A stretch of 60,914 bases of DNA from Shimia_B sp038527375 (GTDB lineage Bacteria; Pseudomonadota; Alphaproteobacteria; Rhodobacterales; Rhodobacteraceae): contig JBCBFU010000014.1 of assembly GCA_038527375.1 (NCBI GenBank), positions 1 through 60,914 on the forward strand. The letters run 5' to 3'. Both the position numbers and the translations under genes were made by a program. Positions 35,088-42,898 of the stretch are shown in pieces (positions within the stretch are counted from its first letter, which is position 1; each line of letters opens with the position of its first letter). The notes under the pieces are model-generated. The model did no database searches and had not been told where the DNA came from. It saw nothing but the letters and a program-made list of their open reading frames with translations.

Positions 35088-36890
35088 ATGGCGGAGACGG
35101 GCCAGCAAGGCACGACGGAAATCCAAAAGGAAAGCGACCGCGAAGGCTCCCGCCAGATGGGGGTGCTGCGTGCGCTTGTTCCGTTCTTTGCGCCCTACAC
35201 CACCTCAGTCGTGTTCGCCGTCTTTGCGCTCTTCGTCACTGCGGGGGTCAGCCTGATCCTGCCGGTGGCGGCCCGCCGGGTCATCGACGGGTTCGGCAAT
35301 GGCGATGTGGAATTGCTCAACCGCTATTTCCTTGCCGCCTTCGGGATCGCTGCCGTTTTCGCGTTGGGCACGGCGTTCCGCTACTGGATCGTGACCCGGC
35401 TGGGCGAACGCGTCGTGGCCGATATCCGCAAGCGGGTGTTCGACAACATGATCGGCATGTCGCCCGCGTTCTTCGAACGCCTCATGACAGGCGAGGTTCT
35501 CAGCCGGATCACCACCGACACCACGCTTTTGCTGTCCGTCGTCGGGTCCTCGGTCAGTTGGTTCCTGCGCAACATTCTGCTCTTCATGGGCGGTCTTGTC
35601 CTGATGTTTTGGACATCGCCCAAGCTGACGGGGATGGTTCTGCTGCTGGTGCCGGTGGTCCTGCTGCCGATCCTCGCGCTGGGGCGCAAGCTGCGTGCGC
35701 TGGCCAAGGAGAACCAAGACCTCATCGCCGCCTCATCTGGCCGCGCGTCCGAGACGCTGCTGGCGGTGCAGACGGTTCAGGCGTTCACCCATGAATTGCG
35801 GTCCAGTGCACAATTCGCCGACGTGACCGAACACAGCTTTGTCTCCGCGCGCCGCCGTATCACCGTGCGCGCGATGATCACAGCCATCATCATCTTCACC
35901 GTTTTCTCCGGCATCCTCGGCGTGCTCTGGATCGGAGCGGTCGATGTCCGTTCGGGCACCATGACGGCAGGCGAATTGGTCCAGTTCCTGATCTATGCCG
36001 GGATCGTCGCCACCTCCGTGGCCGCCCTGTCCGAATTGTGGAGCGAGTTGCAGCGCGCCGCCGGCGCGACGGAACGCCTGATCGAGTTGATGAATGCCAG
36101 CGACATGATCCTCGACCCCGATCAGCCCGCAGCCATCACGGCAGGTGCGATCCGGTTCGAAGGCGTCGATTTCGCCTATCCCTCGCGCCCCAACCTGCCG
36201 TCCTTGTCAGGTGTCGATTTGACCGTGAAGCCGGGGGAAACCGTGGCCTTGGTTGGTCCGTCCGGGGCCGGCAAATCGACCGTCATCCAGCTTCTCCTGC
36301 GGTTCTATGATCCGCAATCGGGTACGATCCGGGTGAACGGGACCGATATCCGCGATGTTGCGCGCACCGATCTGCGGGATCTGATCGCGCTCGTTCCGCA
36401 GGAACCCGTGATCTTTGCCGCCACCGCGCTGGAAAACATCCGCTTTGGCCGCGCCGATGCAACACGGGCGGAAGTCGAGGCCGCCGCCCGCGCCGCCGCC
36501 GCGCACGATTTCATCGAAAAGCTGCCCGAAGGCTATGACACCTATGTTGGTGAACGCGGCGTGATGCTGTCAGGCGGTCAGAAACAGCGCATCGCCATCG
36601 CCCGCGCCATCCTGCGCGACGCGCCGATCCTTCTGTTGGACGAGGCGACCAGCGCGCTGGATTCCGAATCCGAGTTCGCCGTACAGCAGGCTTTCGAAAA
36701 CCTGTCTGCCGATCGCACAACCATCGTCGTGGCCCACCGTCTGGCCACGGTCAAAAGCGCCGACCGGATCGTCGTGCTGGAAGACGGGCAGGTGCAGGCC
36801 CAAGGCACCCACGCAGAGCTTGTGGCGCAGGGCGGGCTTTATGCGCGGCTCGCGCGCCTGCAATTCGCGGGCGAAATCGCAGCCGAATAA
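35088..36890 (+). CDS. ABC exporter, fused permease and ATP-binding (MsbA-like)
   Basis: 600 residues. A short charged N-terminus, six membrane helices (~30-320) and an ATPase domain (~345-595) with Walker A GPSGAGKST, signature LSGGQKQR, Walker B ILLLDEATSALD and the switch His in VAHRL. Half-transporter that should homodimerise in the inner membrane and flip or export a lipid or drug. Closest to the MsbA-related group rather than true MsbA, as I recall. An acyl-CoA synthetase follows after 102 bp. Confidence 0.9.
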   Translation: MAETGQQGTTEIQKESDREGSRQMGVLRALVPFFAPYTTSVVFAVFALFVTAGVSLILPVAARRVIDGFGNGDVELLNRYFLAAFGIAAVFALGTAFRYWIVTRLGERVVADIRKRVFDNMIGMSPAFFERLMTGEVLSRITTDTTLLLSVVGSSVSWFLRNILLFMGGLVLMFWTSPKLTGMVLLLVPVVLLPILALGRKLRALAKENQDLIAASSGRASETLLAVQTVQAFTHELRSSAQFADVTEHSFVSARRRITVRAMITAIIIFTVFSGILGVLWIGAVDVRSGTMTAGELVQFLIYAGIVATSVAALSELWSELQRAAGATERLIELMNASDMILDPDQPAAITAGAIRFEGVDFAYPSRPNLPSLSGVDLTVKPGETVALVGPSGAGKSTVIQLLLRFYDPQSGTIRVNGTDIRDVARTDLRDLIALVPQEPVIFAATALENIRFGRADATRAEVEAAARAAAAHDFIEKLPEGYDTYVGERGVMLSGGQKQRIAIARAILRDAPILLLDEATSALDSESEFAVQQAFENLSADRTTIVVAHRLATVKSADRIVVLEDGQVQAQGTHAELVAQGGLYARLARLQFAGEIAAE

Positions 36891-36992
36891 ACAAAACGCC
36901 GCGTTATTCTTGCGCGGCAGCGCAATCCTCACCATTTTGGCGCAAAGCTGAAAAATCAGGGCCCGCAAAGGTGCCCACCGGGGAGGAAGACC

Positions 36993-38876
36993 ATGCCGTT
37001 TACATCCGTTGCAGACCGCGACGCCATCCAGAATGAAATGCCGTGGGAGGACCGCAAGGTTCCCACGACGATGATGCAGTTCATCGACGCCGTCGCGGAC
37101 CGCCATGGCGCGCGCCCCGGCGTGACGTTCCAGATCACGTCTGGCCCGGGCGACAAGGCCGAAACGCTCACCTGGAAACAGTTCCGGGATGAAAGCGTGC
37201 GCGCGGCCAACTTCTTCCGCTCGCTAGGCGTGCAGGAAACGGATGCGGTGGCCTACATGCTGCCGATCTGTAACGAGGCCGCCCAGACGCTGATCGGCGG
37301 CTCGATCGCCGGGATTGCAAACCCGGTGAACCCGCTGCTCGATGCCGAACAGATCGCCGCGATCCTGCGCGAGACGAACGCGAAGGTCCTCGTGACGCTG
37401 AAAAGCTTCCTCAAGACCGACGTGGCCCAAAAGGCCGCCGAGGCCGTCGCGATGGCCCCCAATGTCGAACACGTGGTCGAGGTTGACCTGCTGGCGTACC
37501 TGTCACCGCCCAAAAGCTGGATCGCGGGCCTCCTGCGTCCCAAGAACCCGGTCACGCACAAGGCCAAGATCCATGATTTCCGCAAATCGCTGGCGGGCCA
37601 GCCCACGACACTGACGTGGCAAGACCCCGGCACCGACCGTGTGGGTGCCTATTTCCACACCGGCGGCACGACCGGCATGCCCAAGGTCGCACAGCACAAA
37701 TATTCCGGCATGATCTACAACGGCTGGCTGGGCAACGAGCTGCTGTTCAGCCACGAGGACACCATCCTGTGTCCGCTGCCGCTCTTCCACGTGTTTGCCT
37801 GCCACCCGATCCTGATGTCGATGATCGCCTCGGGCGCGCATGTCGTCTTCCCTACGCCCCAGGGCTATCGCGGGGACGGCGTGTTCGACAACTTCTGGAA
37901 GCTGATCGAACGCTGGAACGTCACCTTCATGATCACCGTGCCCACGGCGCTGTCGGCGCTGATGCAGCGCCCGATCAACGCGGATGTGACCTCGCTCAAG
38001 ACGGCGTTCTGTGGCTCCGCGCCGCTGCCAGTCGAACTCTTCAAACGGTTCGAATCCGCTGCAGGTGTGGAGATTGTCGAAGGTTACGGCCTGACCGAGG
38101 CGACCTGCCTTGTGTCCTGTAACCCCATCGAAGGCGCCAAGAAGATCGGCTCCATCGGCGTCCCGTTCCCCTATACCGACGTCAAGATCCTGAACGAGGG
38201 CCCCGATGGCCCCGTCGAGGCCGCGGTGGACGAAATCGGCGAGATCTGCATTTCGAACCCGGGTGTCTTTGCCGGTCAGACCTATACCGAGACCGACAAG
38301 AACAAGGACCTTTTCCACTACGGCACGCACCTGCGCACGGGCGATCTAGGCCGCTTTGACGCGGACGGCTACCTGTTCATCACGGGCCGTGCCAAAGACC
38401 TCATCATTCGCGGCGGTCACAACATCGATCCCGCCGAGATCGAAGAGGCGCTGGCCGGCCACGAGGCCGTGGGGTTCGTGGGGGCCATCGGCCAACCCGA
38501 CGCCCACGCGGGCGAGATCCCTTGCGCCTATGTCGAATTGGTCGAAGGCGCCAACGTCACCACGGACGAGTTGATGGCCTATTGCAACAAGCACGTTCTC
38601 GAACGCGCAGCGCAGCCTAAATATATCGAGGTGCTGGACGAACTGCCCAAGACCGCCGTGGGCAAGGTGTTCAAACCCGACCTGCGCCGCAAGGCCATCA
38701 CGCGCATCTACGACAAGGCGCTCGCCGATGCGGGCGTGGCGGCAAAGGTGGCGTCGGTTTCCGAGGACAAGAAACGCGGCCTCGTCGCGCAGCTTGAGAA
38801 AACGGGCGACGCCGATGATGCAGCCGTAACGGCCGTCCTGGGCAGCTACACCCGCCCATGGGAGTGGGCGGCCTAA
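36993..38876 (+). CDS. Acyl-CoA synthetase (long form)
   Basis: 627 residues, AMP-forming ligase. P-loop YFHTGGTTGMPKVAQ, GYGLTEATC, RTGDLGRFDADGY and the C-terminal KTAVGKVFKPDLRR lysine. An N-terminal ~70-residue addition and a C-terminal tail distinguish it from the enzyme at 15-17 kb, with which it is clearly paralogous only at superfamily level. GGGGAGGA precedes the ATG. Substrate unknown; fatty or aryl acids are most likely. Confidence 0.86.
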   Translation: MPFTSVADRDAIQNEMPWEDRKVPTTMMQFIDAVADRHGARPGVTFQITSGPGDKAETLTWKQFRDESVRAANFFRSLGVQETDAVAYMLPICNEAAQTLIGGSIAGIANPVNPLLDAEQIAAILRETNAKVLVTLKSFLKTDVAQKAAEAVAMAPNVEHVVEVDLLAYLSPPKSWIAGLLRPKNPVTHKAKIHDFRKSLAGQPTTLTWQDPGTDRVGAYFHTGGTTGMPKVAQHKYSGMIYNGWLGNELLFSHEDTILCPLPLFHVFACHPILMSMIASGAHVVFPTPQGYRGDGVFDNFWKLIERWNVTFMITVPTALSALMQRPINADVTSLKTAFCGSAPLPVELFKRFESAAGVEIVEGYGLTEATCLVSCNPIEGAKKIGSIGVPFPYTDVKILNEGPDGPVEAAVDEIGEICISNPGVFAGQTYTETDKNKDLFHYGTHLRTGDLGRFDADGYLFITGRAKDLIIRGGHNIDPAEIEEALAGHEAVGFVGAIGQPDAHAGEIPCAYVELVEGANVTTDELMAYCNKHVLERAAQPKYIEVLDELPKTAVGKVFKPDLRRKAITRIYDKALADAGVAAKVASVSEDKKRGLVAQLEKTGDADDAAVTAVLGSYTRPWEWAA

Positions 38877-38891
38877 GCCACCACCATAAAG

Positions 38892-40319
38892 TCAGACAGT
38901 TGGGACGGGCTGCGGATGGGTGATCCACCGCAGCCCGTTTCGTTTCGTCTCCCATGCATCCGCCACACGGGACAGCCGGGGCAGGTTCGCCCCCCAATAG
39001 GCGTCGGCGTAGTCGGACAGATCCCGTTCGGGGTAGTTCACATAGACACCCGGCTGCGTGTAGGGCGCGACCACGGCGGCAAGCGCGGACTGCTGGGACT
39101 GCGCGATGGCAAGCCGCTCTGGCGTGTTGGCGATCGACTGCGCGTGCAGGATCATCCGCGCCGACCTATGCGGAAACGCCCCATCGGTAGCAGGCGGGTC
39201 GAGCGGTTCGAAATTCAGCTGGATCGCATTGGGCGGCGCGGTGCGGGCGACCTCGAATACCGCCGCCAAAGCCTCGTTCGAGAGCCAGTCCGGGAACATG
39301 TAGGACCGCGTGAGGAACGTGTTGCCGCCCACGACACCGGGTGCGCCGTAAAGATAGGCTGCCACATCGGACATCGACCCGGCCATGGCCGCCGCCTCGG
39401 GCAAACCTGCAGGCTGGCGCAGCACCTCGCCTGCGTCGCTGGCGAAGCTTTCATCGCCGCCTTCATCCAGACCCGACAACGTAACCAGCATCTGCCCGGG
39501 CACATCCGGGATCAACTGGAAATGCGTCCGTGCGCCTTCGCCGCCCGACCACACCTGCCACAAGTACAGCGCCTCGAGCGCCGCGCGGTGATCCAGCCGG
39601 ACCGTGTGTTTCACCGCCTGCGCGCGGGGCAGGGGCAGCGTGTCGAAGGTCATCTCTTCGAGTATACCCAACTGTCCGCCGCCGATGCCGCGCGCGGCCC
39701 AGAACGCGCCCGTGTTCTCGCCTTCGTTCAAGGCATGCGAAACGCCATCCGCATCAATCATCCGCGCGCCCACCAGCCAATCCGCCATCAGCCCGCGCCG
39801 TTGCGATTGATAGCCAAAGCCACCGCCGGACATCAGACCCGCCGCCGCCACGCTGGAATAGACCCCGCCTGGCAGGGTCCGCCCCTTTGCGGCCAAGGCG
39901 GCATAGATATCGCCCATGGCCGCCCCGGGGCCGACCGTCACGCGGCCCCCCTCGACCCGGATCGCATTCATCCCGCGCAGGTCGAGCACAACGCCGGGCC
40001 CGCTGGAAAACCCCATCAGGCAATGCCCCCCGGACCGCAGCGTCAGCGGCACATCCTGCGCGCGCGCCCAGTCGACAGCCACGCGCAATGCCTCCCTTGA
40101 GGACGGCATAAGACGTAGCTCAGGCACGGTTTTGAAACGGGCGGCGTGGACAGTTGCCCAGTGGCCGGCCTGATCGTCCGAGGGCACAATCACGTCCAGA
40201 TCTGGGTGCGCCGGCGGGACCATGCGCGCATGGGACATGCCCGGAATGGCCATAAGTGTTGCGATCCCAGCCGTAAATTGACGCCGAGACACCCGGTTTT
40301 TGTGCGGTTTTTGCATCAT
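38892..40319 (-). CDS. Tat-exported FAD-binding oxidoreductase (BBE-like)
   Basis: 475 residues. Twin-arginine signal (VSRRQFTAGIATLMAIPGMSHA), so it is exported folded with its cofactor. FAD-binding PCMH domain (~45-220) with RSGGHCLMGFSSGPGVV, where the His is the expected 8-alpha-histidyl FAD attachment; GGGFGYQSQRRGLMAD follows. The Cys that gives bicovalent linkage in berberine-bridge enzymes is not in its usual place. The C-terminal BBE motif is YVNYPERDLSDYADAYWG. Acts on a sugar, alcohol or aromatic; substrate unknown. Confidence 0.85.
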   Translation of the reverse strand: MMQKPHKNRVSRRQFTAGIATLMAIPGMSHARMVPPAHPDLDVIVPSDDQAGHWATVHAARFKTVPELRLMPSSREALRVAVDWARAQDVPLTLRSGGHCLMGFSSGPGVVLDLRGMNAIRVEGGRVTVGPGAAMGDIYAALAAKGRTLPGGVYSSVAAAGLMSGGGFGYQSQRRGLMADWLVGARMIDADGVSHALNEGENTGAFWAARGIGGGQLGILEEMTFDTLPLPRAQAVKHTVRLDHRAALEALYLWQVWSGGEGARTHFQLIPDVPGQMLVTLSGLDEGGDESFASDAGEVLRQPAGLPEAAAMAGSMSDVAAYLYGAPGVVGGNTFLTRSYMFPDWLSNEALAAVFEVARTAPPNAIQLNFEPLDPPATDGAFPHRSARMILHAQSIANTPERLAIAQSQQSALAAVVAPYTQPGVYVNYPERDLSDYADAYWGANLPRLSRVADAWETKRNGLRWITHPQPVPTV

Positions 40320-40412
40320 ACGTGCCGATTACCCTTAGGTGCGCCGCAAAGGCATTCCCCTTACGTCAACCTATAGGCAAGTTTACGCCCAACAGGGATG
40401 GAAGGAAATCAT

Positions 40413-41750
40413 ATGTCTTTTGCCAAACACTTTGGCCGCGTTGTGGCGACCGGTCTGGTGGCTGCGACAACGGCGCTGGGCTTCGCGGCCCCCGCACACG
40501 CGACAAGTACAGTGAACGAAACCTGCTCTAGTATTGGCAAAGGCTATACTTGGCCCACCAATCATACGATCATTTTGACGGTCACGGCGGGCGAGGTCTA
40601 CTCGATCAATGTCGGGTCAGAGAGCAGCTACCGCTACGCTCTTAACGGTTCGCTGGTGAATGGTGCGACGGCCAGCGCAAAAATCACCATTACCAGTGTC
40701 ACCGGCAAGGAGTTCATCGAACGCAACAATACCGGCACGATGTCGATCAGCTGCTCGACGGGTGCCACAGGCGCTTCCGGCGGGGAAGAGCTTCAGGCGG
40801 GCTTCACCCCAACACAAATCCTGGGTCAGGCATCGGCCCTGTCCGGTTTTGTCAGCAACGCCACCAGCCGTGTGGCCGGTGGCACGCCTTCGGTCAGCAT
40901 GAACAACAACGGCTTCTCGCTCAACGCCGCCGCACTGGGCGGATCGGGCGATGCGCTGTCCTTTGCCCAAGGCGAGGCACCGTCGGCTTGGAACGCATGG
41001 GTCGAAGGCCGCTACACCTCCTATGACGCCGACGCGTTTGACGGCGATCAGATGGAGCTGGCCTTTGGCGTCGACTACATGACTGGCCCCAACACCCTCG
41101 TGGGTGCGCTGGTGGGCTTTGGCCGCACCGATTTTGACGGCGACGGCACCACGCTGACGGGCGCATTTGATGCGGACGGCACGACTGTCGGTGTCTACGG
41201 CGCCACGCAAACCGGGGCGGGCCTGCTGATCGACGGGATGCTGGCCTATACCGATCTGGACTATGAAACCGATGACGGTTCTGCGACGGCTGCCTTTGGC
41301 GGCTCGCGCATGACCTTGGGCCTGTCGGTCCGGGGCGAGGTCGAGATGAACGGCATGCGGATCGAACCGACCGCCTCCTTCGTCTACGCAAAGGAAGATC
41401 AGGACGCCTATACCGACAGCGCATCAACCGCAGTGGCTGCGAATGAGGTCACGGCATCGCGCCTGTCCTTCGGGCCCAAGGTCCATCTGGCGCCCACGGT
41501 CAGCGATGGCGGCACCATGAACCCATGGGTGTCCATTGCCGCGGAATACACGGCAACCTCGGGCGATATCGCGAGCACCATCGACGGTGTCCCGGATCTG
41601 GACGAGGCGTGGAGCGCGCGTCTGGGCGCGGGCTTCACCTTTGACTTCGACGCAGGCGGCCAGGTTGAAGGCGCACTGGATATCGGTGGCCTTGGCGCCG
41701 GTGACTACAGCAGCGTCGGGATCAAGCTGATGTATGTGATGCCGTTCTAG
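40413..41750 (+). CDS. Outer-membrane beta-barrel protein (autotransporter-type barrel)
   Basis: 445 residues. Signal peptide (FGRVVATGLVAATTALGFAAPAHA), then a short N-terminal domain (~40-130) with two cysteines (TCSSIG, ISCSTG) and Thr/Ser/Val strands, then a ~270-residue barrel of alternating strands starting near AWNAWVEGRYTSYDAD and ending in a terminal Phe (MYVMPF), the BAM recognition signature. The passenger is very small for an autotransporter. The N-terminal part is less GC-rich than its neighbours. GGAAGGA precedes ATG 40413; an upstream in-frame ATG (40398) lacks one. Confidence 0.78.
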   Translation: MSFAKHFGRVVATGLVAATTALGFAAPAHATSTVNETCSSIGKGYTWPTNHTIILTVTAGEVYSINVGSESSYRYALNGSLVNGATASAKITITSVTGKEFIERNNTGTMSISCSTGATGASGGEELQAGFTPTQILGQASALSGFVSNATSRVAGGTPSVSMNNNGFSLNAAALGGSGDALSFAQGEAPSAWNAWVEGRYTSYDADAFDGDQMELAFGVDYMTGPNTLVGALVGFGRTDFDGDGTTLTGAFDADGTTVGVYGATQTGAGLLIDGMLAYTDLDYETDDGSATAAFGGSRMTLGLSVRGEVEMNGMRIEPTASFVYAKEDQDAYTDSASTAVAANEVTASRLSFGPKVHLAPTVSDGGTMNPWVSIAAEYTATSGDIASTIDGVPDLDEAWSARLGAGFTFDFDAGGQVEGALDIGGLGAGDYSSVGIKLMYVMPF

Positions 41751-41774
41751 GCAACCGACCAAAAAACCCATCAA

Positions 41775-41807
41775 GCGGCCCCCGATTTCGGGGGCCGTTT
41801 TCGTTTT
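41775..41807 (+). terminator. Rho-independent terminator after the barrel gene
   Basis: CGGCCCCCGA-TTT-CGGGGGCCG stem (41776-41797) followed by TTTTCGTTTTG and preceded by A-run 41761-41766. Stop codon is at 41748-41750. Confidence 0.9.
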
Positions 41808-41906
41808 GTCGCAGGTCCATCCCTCGACAGATGCCCTGCCGCGACCTAGCGTTTCCTCCCAAGACCTCGCCCAGACGCGAAAAAACAGACGTGGAAAGGG
41901 ATGCCA

Positions 41907-42887
41907 ATGGACGCCGTATTCAGCCGCCGCAAGATCGTCACCCCGGAGGAGCTTCGCGCCCTTAACCAGCGCAGCGACCTGTGGGGTGGGGTGCAGATGG
42001 CGTCGCATCTCGGGGCGATCCTCTTGGTGGGAACACTGCACGCGATGGCCATGGGCACGTGGTGGGTCCTTGCGACGGGGTTCGTGCTCGGCGTGTTGAT
42101 CAATTTCCTCTATGCCGCGCAGCACGAACTCAGCCACGCGACAGTGTTCGCCACCCGCAAGGTGAATGAGGTCTTTGGCCGCCTCATCGGGTTCGCGATG
42201 ATCTTCCCGCGCGACTTCGATCAAGTGATGCACTTCGCCCACCATTCGCACACGCAGGACTGGGAACGCGACGGGGAACTGGTGCGCGAGCCCTATACGC
42301 TGACGACCTATCTTTTGTGGCTGTCGGGCGTGACCTACTGGCGCAACCGCGTCGTGGGCGTCATCCGCCGCGCGCGCGGGATCATTGTGGAGCCCTATAT
42401 CCGCGAGCAGGAAGAGGCCAAGATCATCCGCGAAAGCCGCCTGCATCTGGCGGGATATGGCGTGATCGCGCTGGTGTCGGTTCTGACGGGATCGTGGGCG
42501 GCGCTGACTTTCTGGATCATCCCGATGGTGCTGACCAAACCGGTCCATCAGTTGCAGAACACCATCGAGCATCTGGGCCTGACCCATGAGGACGATATCC
42601 TGAACAACACCCGCTCCACCCGCACGAACGCCGTTATGCGCTGGCTGTGCTGGCAGATGCCTTACCACACGGCGCACCACGCTTTCCCCTCGGTCCCGTT
42701 CTGGAAGCTGCGGGACCTCAACGACAAGATCGAAGATAAGCAGGGCGAGGTGCACCGCATGGGCTGGATCGAGTTTCAGCGCGAGGTCATCAGCCGTCTG
42801 GCCCAAAAGGACGAAAGCCAGTGGCCCATGAACGAGGTCTGGGTCTATCCCACGCGCGGCGGCACGGCGCGCATGCCGGCGGAGTAG
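41907..42887 (+). CDS. Membrane fatty acid desaturase family protein
   Basis: 326 residues. The three histidine boxes of membrane di-iron desaturases are present: HELSH (~residue 73), HFAHHSHTQD (~111) and YHTAHHAFP (~252), with membrane segments between them (AILLVGTLHAMAMGTWWVLATGFVLG). Introduces a double bond or hydroxyl into a lipid or fatty acid using O2. Of two ATGs I prefer 41907, since GGAAAGGG lies about seven bases upstream, against none for 41901. Its stop abuts that of the convergent NOS gene. Confidence 0.88.
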   Translation: MDAVFSRRKIVTPEELRALNQRSDLWGGVQMASHLGAILLVGTLHAMAMGTWWVLATGFVLGVLINFLYAAQHELSHATVFATRKVNEVFGRLIGFAMIFPRDFDQVMHFAHHSHTQDWERDGELVREPYTLTTYLLWLSGVTYWRNRVVGVIRRARGIIVEPYIREQEEAKIIRESRLHLAGYGVIALVSVLTGSWAALTFWIIPMVLTKPVHQLQNTIEHLGLTHEDDILNNTRSTRTNAVMRWLCWQMPYHTAHHAFPSVPFWKLRDLNDKIEDKQGEVHRMGWIEFQREVISRLAQKDESQWPMNEVWVYPTRGGTARMPAE

Positions 42888-42898
42888 CTACTCCGCCG
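42877..42898. repeat. Perfect 22-bp palindrome joining two convergent stop codons
   Basis: CGGCGGAGTAG|CTACTCCGCCG is perfectly self-complementary. The plus-strand TAG of the desaturase (42885-42887) and the minus-strand TAG of the NOS gene (42888-42890) lie at its centre, with no intergenic base. Both proteins end in Ala/Pro-Ala-Glu encoded by the same bases. An mRNA hairpin may form at both 3' ends. Confidence 0.85.
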
